Source: Cenococcum geophilum 1.58
Lineage: Eukaryota > Ascomycota > Dothideomycetes > Gloniales > Gloniaceae
Direction: 5' to 3'
Length of the DNA: 64,000 nucleotides
NCBI GenBank assembly: GCA_001692895.1
Contig: KV748241.1
Coordinates: forward strand, 868,001-932,000
The position numbers were made by a program, and so were the translations under genes. The notes beneath the pieces are model-generated. The model saw nothing but the letters and a program-made list of their open reading frames with translations. It was not told the origin of the DNA and did no database searches. Shown here piece by piece: positions 33,072-43,550 of the stretch (the stretch's first letter is position 1; each line of letters starts with the position of its first letter).

Positions 33072-35326
33072 TCAAGTTCCGTCCTCCATCTCCGCCCCGG
33101 AGTCCACATCTCTCTTCGTCGCCGTCTCGCTTTCAGCTTTCGTAGCAGGGTTTCCCTTCTTCGAAGCCGCGAGCTCTTTCAGCTCTTTCCTGAGCGCCTC
33201 CATCTCCTTGTCTTTCTCGCTGATCAGCTTATCCTTCTCACTAACTAGCTGGTCTTGCTCGTCCATTCTTTTCTGTAGCGTCTTGATATACTCGATCGCG
33301 CTCTCTACCGTTGCTGCTTTCGAGTTGCTTTGCTGCTGGGCTGTGCTACCGCCTGCACTGCCACCACTTCCATCCGGGCTCTTAGCGTCTTTGGCAGGAA
33401 TCTGTGGGGACGGAAGTAGCGACTGCATTTCTTGTAACGCAGTGTTGATGCGATTCCGTCGGCCTTGTTCGGCTATTTTGTGTGACGTGCGCTTCGAAGT
33501 GAGATTGGTGGAGAGCGATGTCGGGTAAGTCACGCCGGGAACTGTTGTGCCGTCAAGGATATTTTGGTAATTTGATTTGGAAGCGAGAAGGAGGGCGTGG
33601 GTTTCGTCTGCGATGGCTATAGAATACGTTAGCAACAATTTTAAAATTTTCGCAGCCTATAATAAATAGGGTGGGGAAAGTAATATGGGGGGTTTTGGTC
33701 GACTTACCACCCTCGGGTAAAAGCGGTTTGATGCTTGGTGAAATCTTGGGCCTAAGAGCAGGACTAACAAGCGTGGAACTTGTACTATTTCTCTTTTTGT
33801 TCATACGTCCACTCTTAGAATCTGTCTTTTTGCCCCCATTGATAGCAAAGCCAGGACTAGTGGGTGAGGTAAGGGCACTCAGCGTTGGACTTGGCTTTCC
33901 TGAGAGTGCTGCACTGGCAGATGGAGTACTTAATGGTCCAAGTTTTGGTGTTTTGCGTGCGGGAATGCGTGGCGTGTTTTGATCTTCGTCTTGTATCGCA
34001 GTATCAATACGCGACAGTGATGGTCTTGAGAAGGAAGAAGCCGCTTCTGGAAGCGAGAGGTCATCGAGCATATGCGGCGCGTCTTGTCTGGAAAAGTTGG
34101 GAGACTGTTGAAGCCGCATGAGAGATGCGGGTGTTGCGGGGCATACTCCTGGCACCGAAGCGTTGGATGGAGCGGAGGTGTGTCCGCTCTTGGCAGTGAT
34201 GGCGGGGGAATGTGTGACAGAGCCTGGTCTGGGCGGCGGGCGCATTTCTGACAATGGCTCGGGCGAGATCGATTCGGCTTCAGAGCTATCACGGCTTTGA
34301 GGCAACGGAAGATTATTGGAATTTGTTTGCGCGGTTTTAGATCTCTGAACTTCGTCTAGCAGATCGCTAACCTCTTTCGGTGGGATGGTCGAAGAAAGCG
34401 TTCCCTTTCGTCGACTAGGCTTCACGATTGGAGATTGGCGCACTCGAGTAGACGAGCCAGAAGACCTAGGTGCATTCCTCTTATTGCTTCTCAGACGTCT
34501 GGCAGGTTCCGGTTGTGATATTGCAGGGTCTCCAAGCATATCGACATCTATATCAACTGGCGATGTCCCGGCTGAACTCCCGGAGGTATTGTACTGACTT
34601 TGCTGATAAGAGCCCTTGTTCTGCTGATTTTGGGCCTTGAGCGCAGGGGATGTAAGGGGACTAAAGTAAGCTCCAGGCACAGTTGTATACTCAGGCATCT
34701 GGAAGCGGCTGTCGTGGGGCGTAACAGCGGGAGAGACGAGAGGGGTGAAGGCGACCTGATCCAAAATATTAGCCGTTAAAATCCGCAATTCCGGAGGGGA
34801 TACTGACCACATCTTCCTTCCGGAGCTGGTAGCGCTGTTCGAAGAATGCTCGAGTTTGAGGATCTATCTGCTGAAGGTAGCGCGCGGCGTCACCATGCAT
34901 CTCGACGCTGTTTGGTGTGGGTGGAACTCCAGCATGCGAGTGAAAGGTAGGGTCTTGGGCCGTTGAGAAGGGAATTTGAGACTGGGCCGGCTGGCTGAAT
35001 GCAGGCATGTTGAAGTCATAGAAGCCATTCCCGGGCTGGGACATGGCGTTGCCTATAATTACATTTTGTTGTTGCGTCGGGGCTCCATTTGTCGCGTCGC
35101 GATGCTCGTTGGATATGGAGGGCGAGAAATGCTGCATGTCCAACGAGTCAGCGAGCTCGGTAAGCTGCTGATTGTTGTCCTGCGCATTCTGTCCATTTGC
35201 GCCGTATACACCGAAATCGAGGTCAATGTCGAAGTCGATCAGGTTGCCAAAATCTTGCTCAGCAACGGAGGCCATGGGGTCATATTGATCTGCTCCCGAC
35301 CATGACGAGTTCGCGGCTTCGTTCAT
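33072..35326 (-). CDS. nuc-1: bHLH transcription factor, NUC-1/PalcA-type phosphate-starvation regulator
   Basis: Three exons, complement(join(33072..33616,33708..34755,34808..35326)), 703 residues. Intron 1 is 52 nt (GTCAGT..CAG) and intron 2 is 91 nt (GTAAGT..TAG). Splicing joins RKEDV to VAFTPLVSPAVTPHD and LLPEG to AIADETHALLLASKSNYQNI, both expected for this family. Residues about 553-585 are the basic helix-loop-helix start (KRTSHKIAEQGRRNRINTAL). The second helix and a long charged coiled coil (QDQLVSEKDKLISEKDKEME) follow for dimerisation. The N-terminal part is acidic and glutamine-rich, a likely activation region; the middle is Ser/Pro-rich. Start ATG at 35326 (MNEAANSSW), since the upstream in-frame extension looks like leader sequence. 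By family knowledge it activates phosphatase and phosphate transporter genes under low phosphate. Confidence 0.9.
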
Positions 35327-36692
35327 AGTAGGGCGGTTTATTCGACGACGGTTGCGGTTCCGTTGGAGAGGCCAAGGGGGGTGCGAGGCTGAAAGATAGG
35401 ATTTTCTTTTCCCGCGATGTGGTGGGGCTAGCGGCGAGTCCTCGGCGGCTTCATGCAAGATGTATCGCGGGTCAGCGCAACATAGACAGCGTCGCAAGGC
35501 GGATCGAAGGATACTCTGGGAGGTCGTCTCTAGAGTGGTGAGAGAAGAGGAGGTTCATCGAGTGTGGTCGCGATTGTCCAACGGGAAGGAGCCGTAGGAG
35601 GGAATAATCCCTGTGATCCTAGCCTGCATGACCCCACGGTGTTAGATAAGAGCAATGCCCGGCGGTTTGCCCAAACTGGAGTTTGCGAGCAGGGCGTGTG
35701 AGCAGTGTGGCGTCGCCATCGTCCACAATTATTCCAGAAGCCTGCCGAACCCGTCACGATCACAATACGAGCCGTCAGCCGAGCAATGAACTGCGCGCAC
35801 TCACCGCGACTCGATTCAAGTAGTGAGTACCGCACCCATCGCAGCGGGCGACGTGGAGAAGCCGGTGCCCTCTCTGCGCGCCATGCCAGCGGCCCAGGCC
35901 TTAAGCAAGCAGCCTCTCAGCATCATCCAATCACGTGAAGTGTCGCTATTTCTCCGGGAGGACCCTGGTGCATTAGCAGACGGCAGACAGCTAGAGCAAC
36001 AGAAGGCGGCAGCAGCGGCGGAGTAGCACACGCTTTTGTGCGCCTCTTTCGCTCGCTCACATACAATCCGGGTTATGCACTAACTCTCACTCTCGTACTC
36101 CGTCTTGCCCGTCTCTCATGGCCACCGGGGCTGGATTTNCATGCTGCGTTAGGCAGGTGCACACTCCGACTTCAGAGACGCACTCGGAAGTTAATTTCGC
36201 TACTGCAATTTGTTTGGTCCGACGCTCTGACCAGCCGTCGTCCTTTGAGTCTGCGAACGATGAAAACAAAACGGCTGCAAAAAGGCTGCCAAACGATAAT
36301 AGCACCTAAAACGTACCGCGCACTGCGACAAATAACCGTGTAATTGGTAGAGAATGCTGAGTGAGACAAAGCGACCGGCTCGCCGTCATCTGAACAGAAG
36401 CCCACACCTCACATCCGAAGCCAGAAACCATCATGATCCCAAAATATACCTAAAAAAGGCCTTATGATTGACACGAAACAAAAAAGTCCCGTCGTCGAGC
36501 TGGGCGAAGCTGCGTGACCACTTTTTCCCCTTATCTTACAGTTCCCGAAGCACACAACCCTACTGAAAATCCCCAGGAAACTGCCATCTGGGTATTATCG
36601 AACCACGAAAAATAATGAAAACTTGCATAGCCGTAAATATCAACGCATGAACGCCATTGCACTTGAACATTCAACTCCCCATAGCTATTACC
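35327..36692. other. Intergenic region upstream of nuc-1
   Basis: Contains the nuc-1 promoter and leader (- strand) and the 3' flank of the G-gamma gene. One undetermined base at 36139. No other gene supported. Confidence 0.5.
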
Positions 36693-37095
36693 CTACATCA
36701 CGATACAGCAGCCATTCGACTGTTGCGGGGCGTACGGATCTTCACGTTTGTCAATCTGTCATGCCATAAATCAGCCTTGCTGTCCGCACACCTAATAAGT
36801 CGTCGGCACCTACAGTTCCCCAGCGTGATGGCACCATCCAGTCTTTTGGCTCCTTGTCCGTAAATGCGATGAGACTGCAGAGTCCACGGTTAGCCCAGGC
36901 TCTTATGACACTACCAATCACACGGAAAGAGCCGTACTCCAATGCTGCTTCTGACACGGGTATTCTGCGGCGGTCCAAGTCCTCCTTCAACCTCGCGTTC
37001 AGTTCGGTGAGGCGGCGAAGCTTGAGCTCAGCCATGCTCTGCTTCTTGCTCTTGCCATCGCCACCAGCGCGGATCTCGTATGGCGCTGACATCAT
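36693..37095 (-). CDS. gng-1: Heterotrimeric G-protein gamma subunit
   Basis: Three exons, complement(join(36693..36755,36814..36874,36938..37095)), 93 residues. Introns are 63 nt (GTACGG..CAG, branch GGCTAACC) and 57 nt (GTAGGT..CAG). Reading through both introns gives a false 114-residue ORF lacking the lipid anchor. Splicing gives a coiled-coil G-gamma helix ([20 protein letters not shown]). [19 protein letters not shown] follows. The last exon encodes [19 protein letters not shown], ending in a CaaX box (CIVM) for farnesylation next to a Cys for palmitoylation. By family knowledge it pairs with G-beta at the plasma membrane and acts in growth, sporulation and mating signalling. The length equals that usual for filamentous fungi. 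The start may be either of two adjacent ATGs (37095 or 37092). Confidence 0.9.
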
Positions 37096-37924
37096 GCTGG
37101 GTGGTATCTACGGAGTGGCTGGTGACCAGAGGCGGAAATGCGACGCAGTATGTGGTCGGGGTCTGGGGTCAATGGAGCAGAGTTAGTATGAGCGTGAGAA
37201 GTGAGGTCGGTTGGCAGGAACGGTGCGACATGCCTGGAGGCTGCTGCGAAGACGAGAGGAAGCCGGAGCCAAGGAGCGGCGGAAGCGAGCCCTAGAGGCT
37301 GAGGAAGGAGCGTACGGAGGGGACTAGCAGATGCGATTGACGAGCTTGGGCTCTCTGATGGAGGGTATTAGGGTTGGAGACGGCCTAATGACAGTGGTCA
37401 AACGGTTGAGTCTTTTTTGTATGGGCGCGCAAGGAGTTCGAGGGAGGGCAATCCTTGAGACGGCCACTGGGTGGATTGGAAAGGGCCGCTAAGCTATTTC
37501 CATCGCGGGAACAAATTGGCCCTCACCGCTACCAAGCAGCACGAGTCGAGAGTGGTCGCAGTTCATGCACTCCACACCCAGCCCAAAGCCTTTGCGTCAC
37601 AAAGCATTCATTGAATTTACTGCAAATAACTATAGTTATGCCTCTGCCTGCCAGCGAAGCCCGTCCGCGAGAGTGCAGACGGGGACGCCAGCTTTCGCCT
37701 TGATGCCTGGACTAGAGGGGGCAGAAGCCTCATTGCTGCGTGACTCTGAGTCTTCGCTTACGTTAGCGCACCGTGCCAAGGACACTCGTGAAATACTTCA
37801 ACACCACAACGTCAATCACCGTTGCCCCATATCGACGACTTCGCTGTATCTAGCTGCCCTGAACCGCTGCATCACTCGCAGAATACCAGGCAGCTAGCAC
37901 AGAAATCTCATCCAGGCCGCCAAT
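37096..37924. promoter_or_regulatory. Divergent promoter region, G-gamma / eIF3a
   Basis: An 829-bp spacer between two start codons pointing away from each other, so it must contain both promoters and leaders. No specific factor sites are claimed. Short open stretches inside it are not convincing. Confidence 0.5.
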
Positions 37925-40900
37925 ATGCCGCCTCCACCACACAGCAGGCCCGAGAATGTGCTCAAGGCAAGTTTCCCCCTTTGTGCGGCGACCCGGATAG
38001 CAAAGGCAGCTCTTGTCTTCGGCCATCTAATGACTTCCTACGGAAACCTGGACTAACCTTTACTCCCATAGCGCGCGCAAGAGCTCATCGGGGTCCAACA
38101 GTCGCAGGCTGCGCTGTCCCTACTCCACGAACATGTCGTCTCAAAACGAACCCGAAACAGCCCCATCGCCTCACTCGAGCCGGTGATGATACTTTTTGTT
38201 GAACTGTGCGTCGATCTGAGGAGAGGAAAACTGGCAAAGGATGGACTGTATCAGTACAAAAACACCGCGCAAAACACAAACGTCGGAACCATCGAGGTAT
38301 GTTGCTCCTTATCCCTTTTTGGTTTCACGCGGAATCTGACATAGTCTACAAATATAGCTCGTCTTCAAGAAATTCATCGAGTTGGCCGAACAGAAGGTTA
38401 CTGAGGCCCAGGCAAAAGCAGATGAAGTCCAGTCGACTCTTGAAACCTCAGCCTCCACACAAAATATCGATGATCTCGAAGCATCGGAAACACCAGAATC
38501 CATCCTCCTCTCAACCGTATCTGGCGAACAATCTCGAGACCGCACTGACAGAGCTATTGTCACACCATGGCTAAAGTTCCTCTGGGAGACATACCGCACC
38601 GTTTTGGACATCTTCAAGAACAATGCCCGGTTAGAGGTCATGTACCAGACGACCGCCCATCAAGCTTTCCAATTCTGCTCAAAGTATGTCCGGAAGACTG
38701 AATTCCGCCGTCTCTGCGAGCTTCTACGGAACCATCTCCAAAATGCCGCCAAATTCTCCTCCCAGATGCATGCCATCAACCTCAGCGACCCAGATACTCT
38801 TCAGCGCCACCTAGATACCCGCTTCCAACAGTTGAACGTCGCCGTCGAACTAGAGTTGTGGCAGGAGGCCTTCAGGAGCGTCGAAGATATTCACACCCTC
38901 CTCAGCCTGAGCAAGCGTCCTGCAAAGAATGTTATGATGGCCAACTACTTCGAAAAGCTCACCCGGATCTTCCTCGTCAGCGAGAACTATCTCTTCCATG
39001 CTGCTGCATGGAGCCGCTATTACAACCTTATGCGGCAATCCGCCGCCGCCGTCGCATCAGGACAGAGCCCGAAGAAGGATAACCCTGCTGTCACCGAGGC
39101 TGACATGACCAAGGCGGCCTCATTTGTTCTTCTCTCAGCCCTCTCAATTCCAGTCATCAGCACTTCCCGGTCCCGCGGTGCACTTGTTGATGTCGACGAG
39201 GCTCGGAAAAACAAGAACTCGCGTCTCACCAATCTCCTTGGGATGTCACAAGCCCCCACTCGCGTCATTCTTTTCAAAGATGCTTTAAGCAAGGGTCTTC
39301 TCAAGAGGGCTCGACCTGAGATTCGTGAACTTTACAACATCTTGGAGGTTGACTTCCACCCACTCTCCATCTGCAGGAAGATCTCTCCAATCCTGTCAAA
39401 GATTGGCGCCGATGAAGAGATGAAGAAATATGTCGGACCTCTTCAGCAAGTCATCCTTACTCGCCTCTTCCAACAGCTATCTCAAGTCTACGACTCTGTT
39501 GAGATCAAATTCGTCCTTGATCTTGCTGAGTTCCCCGATCCGTTCCAGGTCACCAGCGGCACAATTGAGAAGTTCATCATGAATGGTTGCAAGAAGGGAG
39601 ACTTGGCTATCCGCATAGACCATGCTACTGGCGTGCTCACCTTTGACTCTGATGTCTTTTCATCCGCCAAGGCCATGCATCCTGGATCTAGTGCTGGTTC
39701 AGCCGAAAGCGAGAAGAGCTCCGTTCAGCGCCTTCAGAGCACTCCTGCGGAAATTGTTCGCTCACAGCTCACCCGTCTGGCAAAGGCGCTATACATTACT
39801 TGCCAATATGTTGACACTAGCTTCAACGAGGAGCGACAAAGGGCTAAACAAGCTGCCCTTCTTCGGACCAAGGAAGGCGCCGAGCAGGAGCATCTTGACA
39901 CTCTTGCCCGCCGTGAAATCATCCAGCGCAAGAAGGAGGCCGCATCTAGCGCTCTCGCTCAGAAAGAAAAGGAAGAGGCCACCCGCAAGCGCATCCGTGC
40001 TCAACAAGTCCAAGAAGCCGAGACGCAACGCCTTGCCGAGGAGCAGCGCGAGCGTGAGAAAAGGCGCCAGCAAGCCGAGCAAGCACGAGTACAGCGTGAG
40101 GAGATCGAGAAACAGATCAAGGAGCTCAGACAGGGCACCAAGGTTGACATTGAAATCCCTACCGATATTTCTGAGTTAGACTCAGCCCGTATTCGTGCAC
40201 TCAAGCTTGCAGCACTTGAGAAGGAAAAGAATCAGCTCGGCGAACAGCTTCGCATTGCTGGCAAGCGCATCGATCACCTAGAGCGTGCGTATCGACGAGA
40301 AGAAGTCAAGCATTTGACCAGGGATTATGAAAGGCAGATGGTTTTGGATGAGGAAGCGTACGAGAAGGCAAAGGTTGAGGAACTTAAGGAGGCGGAGCAG
40401 AAGCATAAAGAGGACGTGGCACTCAAGCATCGTCTCTCAAAACTTGTCCCTACGTACCAACGCTTTATCGCCGATGTTCGGGAGCAGAGAAGGTCAGAAT
40501 TCGATAGGCGTAAGAAGGCAGCTGAGAAGGAGCTGCAGGCCAAGATGGCTGCACGCGTCAAGGAGGTTAGGGAGCAGAGAGCTCGAGAACGTAAGGCGCA
40601 CGAGGAGCAAGAGAGGTTGGAGAGAGAAGCGGAAGCTAAGGCGAGGGCTGAAGAAGAAGCGAAGGCCAGAGAAGAAGAGGAACGGAGACAACGTATGCTC
40701 GAAGAGAAGCAAAAGAGAGAGGAAGAAAGGAGGTATGTGACATCCTCATTTCCCCACCTACAAAATCCGTTCTTTGAATTATCAACTGACCCCCGTAATA
40801 GAAAACTCGACGAAATCGCCGCTCGCCAACGCCAGCGCGAGGAAGAAGCAGAAGCGAAACTCCTAGCCAAGAAGAAGGGCTTCACAAGCAACGCCCCCGA

Positions 40901-41477
40901 GCGTCCTGTGTCCCGCGACCTACCCGCCGAACAAGCTCCACCTGCCATCGGCTCGGGCGGCCCACCACGTCTCAACCTCGCGGGTGGCAAGCCCTCTTGG
41001 CGCGACCGCGAGGCCGCCAGGTCCTCTTCCCAAACCCCTTCTGCCTCAGCCGAGCCAGAAGCTGCGCCGGCGCCGGTGCCAGCGCCCAAGCGAACAGGCT
41101 ACGTGCCGCCTGCGATGCGCCGCGGCGAGGACGGTAGCCCCGCGCCTCCCGCAGTCGGCTGGCGCGCGCGCGAAGGCAGCGGCCGTGGCCGTGAGCCGCG
41201 CGAGGAGTCCCCGGCCACGGGCCCCAGCCGCTTCGGCCCGTCCGGCCGCACCGGCAGCTTCAGGGATAGCGGCGAGAGAATGCGGACGCAGAGCCCGGCC
41301 ACCGGAGGCAAGTTCGTGCCGCCGGCGCTCAGGGGACGGACTGAGGGCGCGAGAGAGGGCGAGGGAGAGGGCGGGCGTGAGAGGGAGAGGGAACGCGAGC
41401 CGCTGCCGCCGCCGACGCAGGCGCCTAGTGATGGGAAGTACCGCCCTGGTGCGTTCAGGAGCAGGCGGGAGGTTTAG
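37925..41477 (+). CDS. TIF32: Eukaryotic translation initiation factor 3 subunit A (eIF3a)
   Basis: Four exons, join(37925..37966,38072..38296,38358..40732,40802..41477), 1105 residues. The first exon encodes only [14 protein letters not shown]. Intron 1 has a GC donor (AAG|GCAAGT) with a GACTAACC branch site and a TAG acceptor; using it joins LK to [15 protein letters not shown] exactly as in the family. Intron 2 is 61 nt. Intron 3 (69 nt, GTATGT..TAG) is in frame and stop-free; its removal gives [20 protein letters not shown]. The N-terminal half is the eIF3a helical/PCI region ([40 protein letters not shown]). Residues about 530-870 are a long charged coiled coil (spectrin-like region). 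The C-terminus is Arg/Gly/Pro-rich and ends in [10 protein letters not shown]. It is the scaffold of eIF3 on the 40S ribosome in the cytosol and is essential in yeast. Confidence 0.95.
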
Positions 41478-42176
41478 CTAGTGCGTGGGTTGAGGTGGCG
41501 GTAGCGACGTGCACGTTTTCGTTGCTCGGCTCGGACTGTTTGTGCTAAGGAATTGCGGGCAGGGTTTGCATTGAAGCGGGGCTGTACTCGAGCTTCTTGT
41601 TCTGCTGCTGCTGCTTTTTCTTTAGGAACATGGTAAATCAACCGGAAGGTTTTCTCTTTACTTTTTTCTTTTTCCGCTTGACTACTACTATGACTTTTAT
41701 TGTGCTTGTGCGGGCTTCCTGGTTTCTAGGGGACTTGTATCTGAGAGTGTCGGTGTGTGTTGCTAGCTGCTGTTGAGGATGCTGTTGAGCTGGATGCTGA
41801 TGGTGGTCTGAGTGCGGGTGCAGGTGCGGGTGCGGGTGCTACTTTTGTCTGGTAATTTGATAGATATAGGAATATGGATTTGGATTTGGGATCAGGACTT
41901 GGCTTGTCCGTTGTGTATTACACGTCGTGTAGTTGCATGGTTTGTGATCATTGCTGAGGCCTAGGTGCACTTTCTGCGGCGTTTGTTGGAGTCTATCAAC
42001 CATCTGACATATAAGAATGGTGAATTTGGAGAGGTTCAACCGAAGCAAGTTGCCGTGGTGGTAAGTGAAGTGGATTTGATTTTCCCTTTGCATTTCTGCT
42101 GTAGAGGTAACTTTAAGCCCGTGGGTCTTTTTACAATCCTTATAATCTAGCTAACTACTTCCAGCCTTAACTCATC
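41478..42176. other. 3' flank of eIF3a
   Basis: T-rich 3' untranslated-type sequence with a short CTGCTGCTGCTG run near 41603 and GGTGCGGGTGC repeats near 41816-41838. No gene supported. Confidence 0.5.
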
Positions 42177-42179
42177 TTA

Positions 42180-42572
42180 GGGGCCGTTCGGTTGCAAGTT
42201 CAGATCAGAATGAGGGCTTCAGAATGGATCTGATCTGGAGCTCCAATCTGATTCTGAGGCGACCGTTCGGTTGAATTCCAGTTCAACTTGACTTCAGCCA
42301 CAAATTTTTGATGTTCCTCTGACCGCCCAAAAAACACGCTAAAAGTTACTAAAAAGTTGGCAACTTTACCGCATATAGAATCTGAACTGAGGTCTTGGCG
42401 TCAGTTCAAATAAGGAGCTTCGAGCTCCTNATTTGAATCTGAAGGCTTCAGATTGCACATGTCCGTGCAACCCGTAGAGCCACAGACGCGTGTCAAATCG
42501 GGAAGGAACGCGTTCATTCTGCCGGACTTTCAGTTCAGATTCAATCTGACGCTTTTGCAACCGAACGACCCC
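42180..42572. mobile_element. 393-bp Harbinger-like MITE
   Basis: The left end, GGGGCCGTTCGGTTGCAA, is repeated inverted at the right end with one mismatch (GGGGTCGTTCGGTTGCAA). TTA flanks both sides (42177-42179 and 42573-42575). Three-base TTA/TAA target duplications with G-rich termini are typical of PIF/Harbinger MITEs. The interior has no coding capacity but contains a 15-bp hairpin (42405-42419 with 42423-42437). One of its bases, 42430, is undetermined opposite A 42412. Confidence 0.8.
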
Positions 42573-42905
42573 TTAGCCTTAAACCTCGAAATATGCCTAC
42601 TGGAAGACAGGGTGTATTTAAGCTCAGGATTGAAGGTGTAAAGATGTTAGGTTTCTGTCGCCCTTCGACCCCACTTTAGGACTTCCAAGCCAAATCATTG
42701 ACAGTGGTCAAATCTCGAACGGCCAAATTTCTCACCAGAGCTTACATCAACCTGCCTTGTTACGCGAGCTCTCTGCCATAAGGCTGAGTTTTATAGGCAC
42801 TGCCGGGCAGTACCTTATCTCACTTCGCAGCGACCATATTCTTCTCAAACAAAAGAAAAATATTATTCTTATCCACGTAGTATTGTCTCCAGCCAGTCTT
42901 TAGCG
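42573..42905. other. Spacer between MITE and STAND N-terminal fragment
   Basis: No gene seen. It probably contains the former promoter of the adjacent pseudogene. Confidence 0.45.
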
Positions 42906-43166
42906 ATGGCTGCGCCTTTCGGCTTCTTAGTCGGCGATTTCGTCTCAATCATCAACCTCATCCGGAATGTATCCCGCTCTCTGAAAGATAGCCGGGCGCT
43001 AGCTCCGAGTCCAAACATGTTACCCAAGACCTACGGAGCCTCGAAGAAGCGTTTGAGCAGCTATGGACCACCAAAAATCCATGATGAGGGGCACCGGAAA
43101 GCTCTCAGCATGACGGCAAGAGGATGTGGAGCTACGATCACGTGGTTTTTGGTAATTATAGAATGA
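42906..43166 (+). pseudogene. Broken fungal STAND-type N-terminal domain
   Basis: Starts ATG with MAAPFGFLVGDFVSIINLIR, the usual opening of a fungal N-terminal domain found on many STAND/NLR and related proteins. After LKDS the frame shifts. The continuation expected for this domain (GASSES then DLRSLEEAFEQLWTTKN) lies in another frame over about 42990-43075. The last part (ALSMTARGCGATITWFL) is back in the first frame and ends in a stop. At least two small indels are therefore present, and nothing recognisable follows. The remnant lies just downstream of the NLR gene's 3' end, in convergent orientation. Confidence 0.6.
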
Positions 43167-43550
43167 TATTAACCACCTTTGGAGAGCTGCAGGCTCAGAA
43201 AATAGGATTAGAAGTATGCTGAGGAAGAGGAGGTCTAATTGAGTTTACATCGAGGGTGTGAGCGAAATTCAGAGAGGAACTCTATGGGTATACGGCCAGC
43301 ATTCAGCCATTGCCTACGACGAGTTGCATGTAAACATTGCATATATAATTTCTTTGACTTTGTCTAAGGATTTGCAGTACGTCGATAGCAAAGAGGATTT
43401 CAAATCAAGGTGGATGTTAAAGAAGGGAGGATTCCACAGCAGAGATAATTTTAAATTAAAGTAGATATTACTTTATATTATATAAAGCTACCAGAGAGTA
43501 TATAAAGATATAGGGTACAGAAAGAAGTGGCAGGGGAGGTTAAAGAGCTA
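43167..43550. other. AT-rich spacer at the 3' side of the NLR
   Basis: Increasingly AT-rich towards 43550, with many TATA-like and TAAAG runs. It should contain the NLR 3' end. No gene seen. Confidence 0.5.

Noticed and set aside
40325..41089. 254-codon - strand open frame opposite eIF3a
   Set aside because: Antisense of the charged coiled-coil region; Ser/Leu/Cys-rich shadow composition with no domain.
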